Of a DNA stretch of 57,751 nucleotides, positions 32,276-41,530 are shown piece by piece. The DNA comes from Candidatus Thorarchaeota archaeon (GTDB lineage: Archaea > Asgardarchaeota > Thorarchaeia > Thorarchaeales > Thorarchaeaceae). Both the position numbers and the translations under genes were made by a program. The stretch's first letter is position 1; every line of letters starts with the position of its first letter. The DNA lies in NCBI GenBank assembly GCA_016839245.1, contig JAEOUN010000104.1, forward strand, positions 1 to 57,751, in the 5' to 3' direction. The notes beneath the pieces were generated by a model, which did no database searches, had not been told where the DNA came from, and saw nothing but the letters and a program-made list of their open reading frames with translations.

Positions 32276-33790
32276 CTACTTTTCAGCCCTCTTTATTGCA
32301 TCACTAAGATTCTGTGAAAGCCCGACAGGTTCAAATTTTCTCTGCCTGATTTTTACAAAGCTTGGAACTGAAACGGTTTCACCTATGAAGAGTGCTTCTC
32401 CAATCTCTAATGTTGTAATTGCATCAAGTGAAGCACGATCAATTCCTTCGCTTGATTTTCCAATATGGTCTAAATCATAGGGATTAGTGCATCGTAGAAT
32501 TGCTTGGTTACTACATTGACTAAGAACGGTTGTTGATAGCTTAACAGGTCTCTGTGATATTAAACACAGAAGTGCATGAAATTTCCTCCCCTCACGAGCT
32601 ATAGTTTCAATGCGGCTCTTGGGGAGAGCCAATTCATGGCGACTCTCAGGACAAAATTGGTGGGCTTCTTCAAGTATAAGAAGGAAAGGGGGAATTTCAT
32701 TTCTTCTACGAAGATTAAGAAGTTCTCCAGTTAGATGAGATACCACTATCTGTTTCTTCTTTAAACTAATAAAATCGCTAAGATCAACTAGAGTTATTTT
32801 TCCTGGTCTTACAATATTCCTAATATCCGGGACAGAACTTTTTCCGAACAGATTTGTATCATTAAGGTTGATTAACCAACCGATAAGAGCCTCTCTTGTG
32901 TTCTTACTTATGGTTTCATCATCTCTTATTTGATTGACAATATCATCAAGAGTGTATCCAGAGTCCGTTTGATTTTTCATATCAGAGATGACACGACGTA
33001 GGTCTCTTACCTGAATAGGACTCATATCAGCAACAAAGGAGCTAATTGTTTCTGCGGCAAGAGATTGAACAGGGATTTGAATATGAGAACCTCGAATATG
33101 TTCTACTTCAAATTCCCTCGATGAAAGACCAAGATCCTCTGGAGTGATATCTTTAAGGTAGCTATATTCACCATGGACATCTACTACTACAACTGCTAAT
33201 CTTCCTTGACTTTTCTTTCGTGACAGTAGCTCTTCCAATAATACAGATACAAAATAGGATTTACCAGCACCGCTCATTGCAAGAATAGCTAAGTGCTTTG
33301 ACAACAACCGATCCAAGGAGGGAGTGAATTCTAATTTTTGATATGCAAGACTACCAAGATGCAATCCATTATCAGAATCAAGCTTGAGAAATGATGCAAG
33401 AGTGTCTTCATCAATACCTCTAACAACTGCTCCGGGAGATACTGCAAAATACGGTCGTGCTGTAAATCCATCAATCCAGAGACCTAATACTCTTGCTTTT
33501 GCTATTGTGTACTGCCAGCGATCAGTAGGAAAGATGGAACGAAGGGGCTCACCTCGTGATTGATACTCTCTAACTGCTTCAGCATGTTGATAGTATCGAT
33601 TCGTACGAATCATATCTTGTACTCTAGCAATGACTGTCCCACTATCTGTGACTACAGAGATAAACTCTCCACGTTTAGCAATAATTTCAGTAGGTCCGCC
33701 CTCTACTACAAAAGAGAATTCCATCACGTTTGGACCAGTATCTGTGCTGACTACGGTACCAAGTCTTGCAGCTGCCTGATATTCTGTCAT
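32276..33790 (-). CDS. herA: HerA DNA translocase/helicase
   Basis: Hexameric HerA-FtsK family ATPase that works with the NurA nuclease in DNA end resection. An N-terminal HAS barrel precedes Walker A AMSGAGKSYFVS (near residue 172), the FtsK/HerA motif VVVDVHGEY and Walker B FLLILEEAHQF. Downstream SQRP and QAILRCTNP match HerA. The gene starts 3 bases after nurA with a strong GGAGGAGG ribosome site. Mre11 and Rad50, often adjacent, are not in the window. Confidence 0.94.
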   Translation of the reverse strand: MTEYQAAARLGTVVSTDTGPNVMEFSFVVEGGPTEIIAKRGEFISVVTDSGTVIARVQDMIRTNRYYQHAEAVREYQSRGEPLRSIFPTDRWQYTIAKARVLGLWIDGFTARPYFAVSPGAVVRGIDEDTLASFLKLDSDNGLHLGSLAYQKLEFTPSLDRLLSKHLAILAMSGAGKSYFVSVLLEELLSRKKSQGRLAVVVVDVHGEYSYLKDITPEDLGLSSREFEVEHIRGSHIQIPVQSLAAETISSFVADMSPIQVRDLRRVISDMKNQTDSGYTLDDIVNQIRDDETISKNTREALIGWLINLNDTNLFGKSSVPDIRNIVRPGKITLVDLSDFISLKKKQIVVSHLTGELLNLRRRNEIPPFLLILEEAHQFCPESRHELALPKSRIETIAREGRKFHALLCLISQRPVKLSTTVLSQCSNQAILRCTNPYDLDHIGKSSEGIDRASLDAITTLEIGEALFIGETVSVPSFVKIRQRKFEPVGLSQNLSDAIKRAEK

Positions 33791-33793
33791 AAA

Positions 33794-34957
33794 TCAACCT
33801 CCTCCAAAGGGATTTCTAGATCTTCGTTTTTCAAGTGTCGTGTATGTGAGACCTGAGAGCGCCATCAATCTATCAATGATTAATTGTGTTTCATTCATTG
33901 TGATTTTTGCTCTTGCATCAGCCTCAAGGATTGGTGTTGGAATACCATATTCAGGATGTTGCCAAGAGAGAGGAAGTATGGCAGCAAGTGCTCTATCAAG
34001 CTTCCAGATACTCTCTTTGTTATCATCAGAGAGGAATTCTATTCGAAGAGGAAGGTCATCTCTTGCAGTTTTCAAGTAAGTCACCCAGATTGATGATGCC
34101 CAATTTGTCAAATCCTCAGAAATTGAGCTTGAGTTATTTTGCAGCTCTGATGAATATTTGAAAATAAAAGATCGTTCCCCTTCTTCTAAAAAGGTATCAA
34201 GTATGTCACAGTCTCGTGAATTCTTCAGTAGCCATCGATAGTCTACACCTTGCATCGATTCGAAGATAGTAGGATCACGAAGAACATGAGGAAGAAGGTC
34301 ACCAAGAAAACTTGTCAATCTAGTTGAACGACTATCCTTTACAATTCCGACTAGAGTTGTTCCTTTCTTCCGGACCTTATTATAGAGCTGCCTGTAGAGG
34401 GATAAGACTTCTTGGAATTTTTCATATACTATGGAGCCACTTTGAGGACGATCTCGAGGATGATAAAAAAGAGACCCATCAATAAGAACAAGATCTGAAT
34501 GAAACTCATCTAGAACAGAGAGAATAACTCGTAATTCTGCAGCGACACGTTCCAAGGATGATAATTGGTCTAGTTCTGCTGCTGATAATGTTAGTAACAT
34601 TGGTCGTATCTGTGGTTCCGGAAAAGGATCAGGAAAGAAATCAACAATTGGACCCTCCTCATGACCAAATTGGAAGATAACAGCAACACCTCGTGTCAAA
34701 ACTAAATCGATTGACCTGAAACGTCTTCTTACCAGACCTCCGTCAATACCTGCAATTTTGAGCCCAGATAAACTGGTAGGTTCTATCTTCATAGTAAAGT
34801 GTGGATCAACAACATTTGAAACGATTGAAGGAAACTTTGAGATATCTATTTTGTTTTTGATGAGGGACATTACTTTTCCGAAATGATTTTTCGTCACTTC
34901 TATTCGTTCGATTTCTTCAATCAGCTGTGATAGTAATTTATCAAGAGTCTTGTCCAC
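33794..34957 (-). CDS. nurA: NurA nuclease
   Basis: NurA-family 5'-3' nuclease, partner of HerA. The two metal-binding strands are visible: IAGIDGGLVRRRF near residue 68 and LVLIDGSLFYHPRDRP near 156. C-terminal EILEADARAKIT-like residues complete the pattern. It begins with a GTG overlapping pyrG by 17 bases and ends with a Gly-rich tail (RNPFGGG). Confidence 0.9.
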   Translation of the reverse strand: MDKTLDKLLSQLIEEIERIEVTKNHFGKVMSLIKNKIDISKFPSIVSNVVDPHFTMKIEPTSLSGLKIAGIDGGLVRRRFRSIDLVLTRGVAVIFQFGHEEGPIVDFFPDPFPEPQIRPMLLTLSAAELDQLSSLERVAAELRVILSVLDEFHSDLVLIDGSLFYHPRDRPQSGSIVYEKFQEVLSLYRQLYNKVRKKGTTLVGIVKDSRSTRLTSFLGDLLPHVLRDPTIFESMQGVDYRWLLKNSRDCDILDTFLEEGERSFIFKYSSELQNNSSSISEDLTNWASSIWVTYLKTARDDLPLRIEFLSDDNKESIWKLDRALAAILPLSWQHPEYGIPTPILEADARAKITMNETQLIIDRLMALSGLTYTTLEKRRSRNPFGGG

Positions 34958-36635
34958 CAGTCTTCACTCTCTTCATCTTATAATCTAGAGCCGCCCTTAT
35001 TAGTCCCAAGTAAAGTGGGTGTGGGTTTCCAGGACGCGACTTGAACTCAGGATGATATTGAACTCCAATCCAAAATGGGTGATCTATCAATTCTATGGCA
35101 TTTATTATTCGATGAGAGGAGTCGTAAGCGGATATTTTTAGACCCTTGCTAGACATTTTGCTTAGGTATCTCTCAATTAAATGAAATCTGTGCCGAAATC
35201 TTTCACGGACTTTATCTTGGCCATACAGCTCATACAGGCGAGTGCCCTCCTGTATTACAACTTCATGTCCTCCAAGCCTCATTGTACCACCTTTATCTTC
35301 TGTGAGCTTTTGCTCATCCAACAAGTCAACAACTGGATAAAGGCTGTCTGGATCAACTTCTGTAGTATTAGCTCCTTTCCAACCCATAATCTCTCTAGCA
35401 AATGCCACAGTTGATAATTGTGCACCATAACAAATACCAAGAAGAGGAATCTGTGATCGTAGAGCAACAGTTGCAGCACAAATCATTCCTTCGACTCCGC
35501 GAGAACCAAATCCTGGCGTGAGTAGTATCCCGTCAACATCAGATAGGTCTTCAGCAAGACAGTCCTCCGTTGCATGCTCATTGGTTTCAACCCATTTTAT
35601 CTCAACATGAGTGTTGCAAGCAGCTCCTGCATGGGCAAGCGCCTCATTGATGCTTTTATATGAGTCACCAAGTGTTGTATATTTGCCAGGCATTGCTATT
35701 ACAACTTGATACTCTGGGTTATTGAAGGATTGAACGATGTTTTGCCAATGTTCTGTATCGGGTTCATTAGAAGAAAGTCCAAAATGATTTACAAGTATTT
35801 GGCCGAGTCCTTCCTCTTCGAATGATAGAGGAAGCTGATAGATTATAGAAATATCAGGATTTGAAATGACTTGGTCTTCGGGTACATTACAGAATAATGC
35901 AATTTTTCCTTTTGTTGATGTTGTCAAAGGTTTTTCAGATCTGCAGACAATGATATCTGGTTGGAGACCCAGACTCTGAAGAGTTCGTACACTATGTTGT
36001 GTAGGTTTTGTTTTGAATTCTCCTACTGATTTCATATATGGAACAAGTGTGACATGAACTACAGCAACCTGATTTTTCCCTACTTCACGTACAAGTTGTC
36101 TAGTTGCCTCAAGAAATGGCATAGCCTCAATATCTCCGACAGTCCCACCAATTTCAACAAGCAAAATGTCTGGCACTGGCTCTTTCTTGATAACATCCCA
36201 AATTCGTTGTTTTATCCTATCGGTAATATGTGGGATTATTTGGACAGTTCTTCCAAGAAATCCTCCTTTTCGCTCCTCAAGAATTACAGATATATAGATT
36301 TGTCCAGACGTGATATTTTGTGATGGATGAACCTCCATTCCAGTGAATCGTTCGTATGTACCAAAGTCAAGGTCAATCTCGGAAATTCTAAAATCAGAAC
36401 CTTTTACCGGGCTAAATATCCAAGTTTGATCCGTAACAAATACTTCTCCATGCTCAATGGGATTCAGTGTACCTGGATCAATATTGAGATATGGATCTAT
36501 TTTGATGATACGGATATTATGACCACGAAATTGTAGTAATTTAGCTATTGATGCTGTTGTTACACCTTTACCAATTCCAGATAAGACTCCACCAGTTATG
36601 AAAATTATTTTGGTTTTATTATTTGTAACACTCAA
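34941..36635 (-). CDS. pyrG: CTP synthase
   Basis: UTP plus glutamine to CTP. The N-terminal synthase domain has TGGVLSGIGKGVTTASIAKL and the ATP/UTP site HGEVFVTD. The C-terminal glutaminase domain has the nucleophile in LLGICYGAQLS and the catalytic His/Glu in YHPEF. At 564 residues it is slightly longer than usual. The gene likely starts at TTG with AAGGTC upstream. Overlap with nurA suggests one operon pyrG-nurA-herA. Confidence 0.96.
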   Translation of the reverse strand: MSVTNNKTKIIFITGGVLSGIGKGVTTASIAKLLQFRGHNIRIIKIDPYLNIDPGTLNPIEHGEVFVTDQTWIFSPVKGSDFRISEIDLDFGTYERFTGMEVHPSQNITSGQIYISVILEERKGGFLGRTVQIIPHITDRIKQRIWDVIKKEPVPDILLVEIGGTVGDIEAMPFLEATRQLVREVGKNQVAVVHVTLVPYMKSVGEFKTKPTQHSVRTLQSLGLQPDIIVCRSEKPLTTSTKGKIALFCNVPEDQVISNPDISIIYQLPLSFEEEGLGQILVNHFGLSSNEPDTEHWQNIVQSFNNPEYQVVIAMPGKYTTLGDSYKSINEALAHAGAACNTHVEIKWVETNEHATEDCLAEDLSDVDGILLTPGFGSRGVEGMICAATVALRSQIPLLGICYGAQLSTVAFAREIMGWKGANTTEVDPDSLYPVVDLLDEQKLTEDKGGTMRLGGHEVVIQEGTRLYELYGQDKVRERFRHRFHLIERYLSKMSSKGLKISAYDSSHRIINAIELIDHPFWIGVQYHPEFKSRPGNPHPLYLGLIRAALDYKMKRVKTGGQDS

Positions 36636-36752
36636 TTGACCTTGCCTCAGCAGAGAGAATTATACTCATAGTATTATACTAGACTGTGGCTCCACGCATT
36701 ATAGTTCGTATAAATGGTTTGTTGAAATCAAATTTCCGATGGACTGTTGCTG

Positions 36753-37334
36753 TTATGAGATTGGTCTCGCTAAAACACTAGCTCGCATTGCAGCTTGGAA
36801 AATATATTGAAAAGCTTCAAAGATATTATGGCCTTCGCTTGCCACGCTTCTGAAAACTGGAACAGATGATGGAAGTCGTAAATGAGAACGTAGTTGGTCT
36901 TCGTTAATCACATCTGGAAGATCTTGCTTATTGAGACAAATAACGACAGGTAAGAGTCGTTCCTCTTCAGTAATCATTGACATAAGTTCTCTCCAACTTG
37001 CAAGGTCTTCATCAATAAGACACCCTTGGGAGTCAGCCATAAATATTACGCCATCAGCTCCGACGAGTACAACTTCTCTAGTGGATCTGTAGAAATCTTG
37101 TCCAGTTGCTGACCAAATATGTGCATTAATAGTCCAACTTTCACTTAATGGAAAAGGAATTGTACCAAAATCGCAGAACATTGTACGTCCTACTGTATTT
37201 TCAATGGAAGTTAATTTGTCAGCATATTCCAATGACGAGAAAAGCCATCTGATTGCAGTTGTTTTTCCACTCATCGCAGGTCCAAAGAAGACTATCTTGA
37301 GCCCAACAGTCCTATTTCCATAATCAATAATCAC
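36753..37334 (-). CDS. MglA/Ras-like small GTPase
   Basis: Small GTPase of the MglA-like class. G1 is FGPAMSGKTTA; the G3 equivalent is WSATGQDFYRS, in which the usual Asp is replaced, as in MglA; G4 is NKQDLP. The ADSQ string after the GVIFM strand is also MglA-like. It has no lipid-anchor motif. The GTG at 37334 is chosen because it follows GGGGGACT and avoids a 23-base overlap; an alternative is 37376. It is the last gene of a three-gene unit with a roadblock protein, which in bacteria (MglB) is the activator of MglA. Confidence 0.85.
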   Translation of the reverse strand: MIIDYGNRTVGLKIVFFGPAMSGKTTAIRWLFSSLEYADKLTSIENTVGRTMFCDFGTIPFPLSESWTINAHIWSATGQDFYRSTREVVLVGADGVIFMADSQGCLIDEDLASWRELMSMITEEERLLPVVICLNKQDLPDVINEDQLRSHLRLPSSVPVFRSVASEGHNIFEAFQYIFQAAMRASVLARPIS

Positions 37335-37353
37335 TTTATTAGTCCCCCATAAA

Positions 37354-38274
37354 TTACGTACCCCACATACTATCAACCCAAGCTCCCAGTCCTGATAAGG
37401 TTCCCATTTTTACACAATCAGAAAAATCTTCTTGCCACTCGGCTCTGATAAAGCGAATTAAATCAGCGAGATCTCCACCATCCCATCCGATTGTTTCATA
37501 GAGATTTCTTTCAGTGAGAGTTGTTGATGCTCCAAGCTCTCTTGCGAGCCGGATTCGTGAGAGAAGAGTGACAGCTCTTCGTGCTGCATGAACATAGTTA
37601 TTGATTTCTTCTTCAAAAACATCCTGTGTTAATTTTTCTGATTCATCATCAAGCTTCAATACTGCATTAATAATATGATCAGAAACACTCATGCCCCTGA
37701 GTGATTTTGTCAAGAGCCTTCTGATTCTCTCAAGAGATTGCTTTTTTCGAACCAAAATCTTACTTACAATTCTTTTTTCTACATTTAGTGTACTATCTGA
37801 TGGATGAACCAGAGAGAATGTCATAGATGATGGGGATGACACTCGTAATATCCCACAATTACCAGAATTATGTAAAATATGAGAAAGCACGTCTTCAAAA
37901 GTCTTCTCCGTCACTTCAATTCCTAAAACGGTTGAGCCTAATGGAATTGCTAGCACCCATCCAGCGAATCTTGAGATTCTGTCCAAAGCAAGCCGCAAGT
38001 TACTTGATAGTCCACAAACAATTGTACGATTGACTTCATAATTGTGTTTTTCTTCTTCCCATACTGCTAATATCTCAGACTCAGCTGTGAAATCACGCCA
38101 AAAAACCAGTTTATGACGATGGGAACATAGTGTTGTGATACTCTCTGTAATATCATCTATTAATTCGATATCTTCTCCTGCAACAATTACAGGCATTCTT
38201 TCCAATACTGCGTTCAGTAATAGTGGAAATTGATCATCCATGAGCTCTATCATTCTCAATATTGAATATGTCAT
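37354..38274 (-). CDS. Unknown protein between roadblock and GTPase genes
   Basis: A 306-residue protein, mostly helical, with no recognised family. The N-terminal third reads like an alpha/beta domain (MPVIVAGEDIELIDDITESI, then HKLVFWRDFTAESEI; later GWVLAIPLGSTVLGIEV) without a P-loop. The C-terminal half is helical and basic (VRKKQSLERIRRLLTKSLRG) and ends in WVDSMWGT. It overlaps the roadblock gene by 4 bases (ATGA) and lies directly ahead of the GTPase, so all three should be made together. It could be an adaptor or effector of the GTPase. Confidence 0.75.
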   Translation of the reverse strand: MTYSILRMIELMDDQFPLLLNAVLERMPVIVAGEDIELIDDITESITTLCSHRHKLVFWRDFTAESEILAVWEEEKHNYEVNRTIVCGLSSNLRLALDRISRFAGWVLAIPLGSTVLGIEVTEKTFEDVLSHILHNSGNCGILRVSSPSSMTFSLVHPSDSTLNVEKRIVSKILVRKKQSLERIRRLLTKSLRGMSVSDHIINAVLKLDDESEKLTQDVFEEEINNYVHAARRAVTLLSRIRLARELGASTTLTERNLYETIGWDGGDLADLIRFIRAEWQEDFSDCVKMGTLSGLGAWVDSMWGT

Positions 38275-39218
38275 CTATCTCTCCTCGCTATAATTAGACC
38301 TCTATCAGACCCACCAGCAAGAAGAAGTTCTTTCAAATCATCAGGTACTGCTGGTTTTATCATACTAACAGATGCAAGAACATGACGAATTTCATCAATG
38401 TAATGCTTCAATAGTAGTCGCATTAATCCGAGCTTTTGGCTATCCTTATCAACCCAGAGACTAAACACACCATTAGGTACGGCATAGATAAAATGTCTAG
38501 TATTGTTAGTTTCGCATAGAACTGTTTGAAGGGAACTATTTCTGAGTGTTCTTACTACACGTTCAGAAGCATCATGTAGTGCAAAGGACATTGCGGCAAG
38601 TCTGTCATTTGTAAATCCTTCCAAGGATACACGGACACCTCCACTCAAGGAGAGAAAAACAGATCCTATGTTTGGAATGCAATCATGAACTTGACGAAGT
38701 AATGCTCTCAGACTGAGAGCTTGTGATCGATCGAGAGAGATTACAGAACGGGACATCCCATATGTTGTATCATGACCTTCTGCTACTGCAAATCCTTCCA
38801 AGACACGATGTGTTTCATCAGAGCTATAAGATCTGAGAGGTGGAAGTCTTCCATCAATATGTTGTTTCAAGAGAAAGGATAAACGGGACAAACTATCCTT
38901 CATCTCAATAAATAATGCTGCAAGATTTACCCTTGGGGCCGTAGTAATCGTAAGAAAATAATCTGGATCATGTGGTAATGATGCAAGAAATACTTTGGAA
39001 GTATCAGATTCCATTAATAGGTAATTAAAATCCCCATGAATCAGTTTTGCTACTCCAAATATTGCGCAGGTTGAAGATGCAACAGCAAAGACCTCTTCTT
39101 TACTGAACCATACTCCTGCACTTGCTACTGGCAGACCATCTTTTTGAATCAGAACAACATTTTCAACACCTGTAATTGTTTTGATGTTCTGTAGAGTTTC
39201 AGTTAGTTCATCACTCAA
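38271..39218 (-). CDS. Tandem roadblock/LC7-domain protein
   Basis: A 315-residue protein with two roadblock-like regions. The first (about residues 1-110) shows KTITGVENVVLIQKDGLPVA and FNYLLMESDTSKVFLASL. The second (about 165-280) shows IPNIGSVFLSLSGGVRVSLE and TRHFIYAVPNGVFSLWV. Roadblock proteins regulate or scaffold small GTPases (MglB, Ragulator). It begins at a TTG, leads the operon, and has a TATA-like ACTATATAAT near 39271. A fused pair could work as a monomeric equivalent of the usual dimer. Confidence 0.75.
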   Translation of the reverse strand: MSDELTETLQNIKTITGVENVVLIQKDGLPVASAGVWFSKEEVFAVASSTCAIFGVAKLIHGDFNYLLMESDTSKVFLASLPHDPDYFLTITTAPRVNLAALFIEMKDSLSRLSFLLKQHIDGRLPPLRSYSSDETHRVLEGFAVAEGHDTTYGMSRSVISLDRSQALSLRALLRQVHDCIPNIGSVFLSLSGGVRVSLEGFTNDRLAAMSFALHDASERVVRTLRNSSLQTVLCETNNTRHFIYAVPNGVFSLWVDKDSQKLGLMRLLLKHYIDEIRHVLASVSMIKPAVPDDLKELLLAGGSDRGLIIARRDR

Positions 39219-39358
39219 GTGTTCTCAGCCCCAGAGAACTCATTTAGTTCAATGTAAAATCTAATTCATACTATATAATCTCCACACAGAATCGTTCCAA
39301 AGGTACTTGGAATATAAAGAAAGGAATTAACCCGAGATATATTGGATGAAATTAGTTA

Positions 39359-40654
39359 CTACATATGGATTAGAGCTGTGTCTGGGACTTCTTGAAACAC
39401 CTCACGTGCAGCTTTGCCAACTTTTGATCTATGTTTATCAAAAGTATATACACGAATGACATCCATGTATCCTTTCATCATCTCTGCAATATTAGAATAA
39501 TCAGACAGATTATGGGGTACTCGCTTTCCATCAATTGTTTCGAAGATGGCGATTTCCATAGGGTCTATTTGATGAGGATTATATGGAACAGAAGGTAATG
39601 TTGGTACATCAACAATGACTTCGTAGTTCTCAACACCAGCTATGGATGCTATCTCTTCTTCGATACTTTGTCGTACTTTGAGTTTTGTAAATACTTTTGA
39701 TACAAATTTATCTCCAGTATGTAGGACTTTTTCAAAAACAGATTTGTATAGTATTCGAGAGTCCAATAGATTCATCATCGTTGCTGCTTCTCTTGCATCA
39801 TCTGATTCATTAGGATTGATATCACGGACCATTGATACTAAAGACATGTCGTCAAGTGCCATGAATTCTTCAGGAGTTTGAAAACTTGTCAGCTCAAGAA
39901 CACTATCAGCTGCTGTGATAAGCTTGACCAACATCACTTCAACGCTACGTACTGTTTTATGATAATAGACATTGAGAAACATCTCATATCGTGCTACAAG
40001 AAAAGATTCTAGGGCACCTCTTGCCGCTATATCAAAATGTAGTGTATAATCACTTGATACCTCTAGGCTATCAATTAGACGTTGAATATCAACAAGTCCA
40101 TAATTAACTCCACAATAGAAAGAATCACGAATTAGATAATCCATTTTATCTGCATCAACTTGTCCGGCAACAATACTGCTTACGACTGCATCTTTCTTAT
40201 CTTTTCTACGTCCACGAACTAAGTCCGCAATACGTTTCTTTGATATTCCATCATTTTCAAGAATGTCACCTACTTCACTCTCTAGAATTAGCCATTCAGT
40301 GACATCCTCATGATTCCAACCTCTTTTTTCAATTAATGCTTCTTCAAAGACATGACTAAATGGACCATGACCCAAATCATGTAATAAACCTGCAACTCTG
40401 ACTTCTTGAAGAACATCATCTCCAAGGTTCAAATCACTCAGAAGCCTTCGACCAGTTCGACCTGCAAGATGCATTACTCCAATACAGTGAGCAAAACGAG
40501 TATGTTCTGCAGTGGGATATACAAAATGCCCGCCAGAAAGTTGTTTAATTCTCCTGAGTCGCTGGTAAGGACCAGAATTAATTATCTTGGATTCAACACC
40601 TGTAATCCCAATGAAGTCGTGGATTGGATCATTGATTTCCATTGCAAAGTCCAT
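39359..40654 (-). CDS. HD-domain phosphohydrolase (SAMHD1/dNTPase-like)
   Basis: HD superfamily protein, 431 residues. The metal ligands are visible: HTRFAHCIGVMHLAG, LLHDLGHGPFSHVFE, then DADKMDYLIRDSFYCGVNYG. These match the archaeal/bacterial relatives of SAMHD1, some of which degrade dNTPs. I chose the ATG at 40654, preceded by GGTGAT; a GTG three codons earlier is possible. It lies 15 bases downstream of the XRE regulator and is likely co-transcribed. Confidence 0.9.
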   Translation of the reverse strand: MDFAMEINDPIHDFIGITGVESKIINSGPYQRLRRIKQLSGGHFVYPTAEHTRFAHCIGVMHLAGRTGRRLLSDLNLGDDVLQEVRVAGLLHDLGHGPFSHVFEEALIEKRGWNHEDVTEWLILESEVGDILENDGISKKRIADLVRGRRKDKKDAVVSSIVAGQVDADKMDYLIRDSFYCGVNYGLVDIQRLIDSLEVSSDYTLHFDIAARGALESFLVARYEMFLNVYYHKTVRSVEVMLVKLITAADSVLELTSFQTPEEFMALDDMSLVSMVRDINPNESDDAREAATMMNLLDSRILYKSVFEKVLHTGDKFVSKVFTKLKVRQSIEEEIASIAGVENYEVIVDVPTLPSVPYNPHQIDPMEIAIFETIDGKRVPHNLSDYSNIAEMMKGYMDVIRVYTFDKHRSKVGKAAREVFQEVPDTALIHM

Positions 40655-40669
40655 TGTAATCACCTATTA

Positions 40670-41413
40670 TCACATCTGTGGGTCAAAAGATCTAACCTCT
40701 CGAATTAATTCGTCTGCAGATTTTATTTCAGATACGCATAGTGGAAGGTGTATACTATCTGCAATTTTCACAGCAAGCGGGTCAAGATCTTTTACTCCTT
40801 GAAGAATCACGACTGCAGGCTTTACAGCTACCGAGGTACCAATTTGACTAGCTTTGATTGCTACCATTGGAGACCTTCCAGTAGATACATTTGTGAGAAT
40901 TGCGCCTCGTTGTGTAGTTCCGCCATAGAGTTTCAAGAGCTGTTGCGGTGTGAGACTCACAATAGCCTTGATACTATCAAGCGCAGTATATCCATAGATA
41001 TCTCTATCAAGTAGATTACGATGTGTTAATATTTTACAATTTAGATGTTCAACCAAGAGCTTTGCAGGAACAGGAAAACCAAATTCACGACTATCAAGAA
41101 TGGCATCAGATGCAATCTCAGGTGCAATGAGTTTTTCTAAGGCGACTGCAACTCTTCCACCCTCTTCTGCATCCATTTCGATAAGCCCTTCAACAAATCG
41201 TTTGATGGTTTCTACTCTTGGTGATTTTCTTCTACCACTTTCATAGTCACTAATAACTGAAGGAGATACATTAAGGTGTTTAGCAAGATTCTTCTGTGAT
41301 ATATGGAAACGTTCACGCCACCTTCTCATGACTGCCCCAGGATCATTCTCAGCCAGGCAAATCTCACCAGCCATTGTTTCTGCAAGCCTTTGAAGGGCTT
41401 CACTCGTTTCCAT
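40670..41413 (-). CDS. XRE-type HTH transcriptional regulator with C-terminal sensor domain
   Basis: The helix-turn-helix at about residues 30-70 is clear (HISQKNLAKHLNVSPSVISD, YESGRRKSP). The C-terminal part (about 105-245) contains LVEHLNCKILTHRN, GYTALDSIKAIVSL and LVILQGVKDLDPLAVKI-like strings found in an archaeal regulator family of unknown ligand. It shares a transcript with the HD phosphohydrolase and is divergent from the GPN GTPase. Confidence 0.87.
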   Translation of the reverse strand: METSEALQRLAETMAGEICLAENDPGAVMRRWRERFHISQKNLAKHLNVSPSVISDYESGRRKSPRVETIKRFVEGLIEMDAEEGGRVAVALEKLIAPEIASDAILDSREFGFPVPAKLLVEHLNCKILTHRNLLDRDIYGYTALDSIKAIVSLTPQQLLKLYGGTTQRGAILTNVSTGRSPMVAIKASQIGTSVAVKPAVVILQGVKDLDPLAVKIADSIHLPLCVSEIKSADELIREVRSFDPQM

Positions 41414-41530
41414 ATCTCGTTAAATTTCCAAGATTATAGATAAGACTTGTGTAGAATACTATATTTGATAAAAATAAACCAACCGAAGAACTCAAAATCA
41501 GTATCTATTAAAAAAATAGTGGTCCTATCA

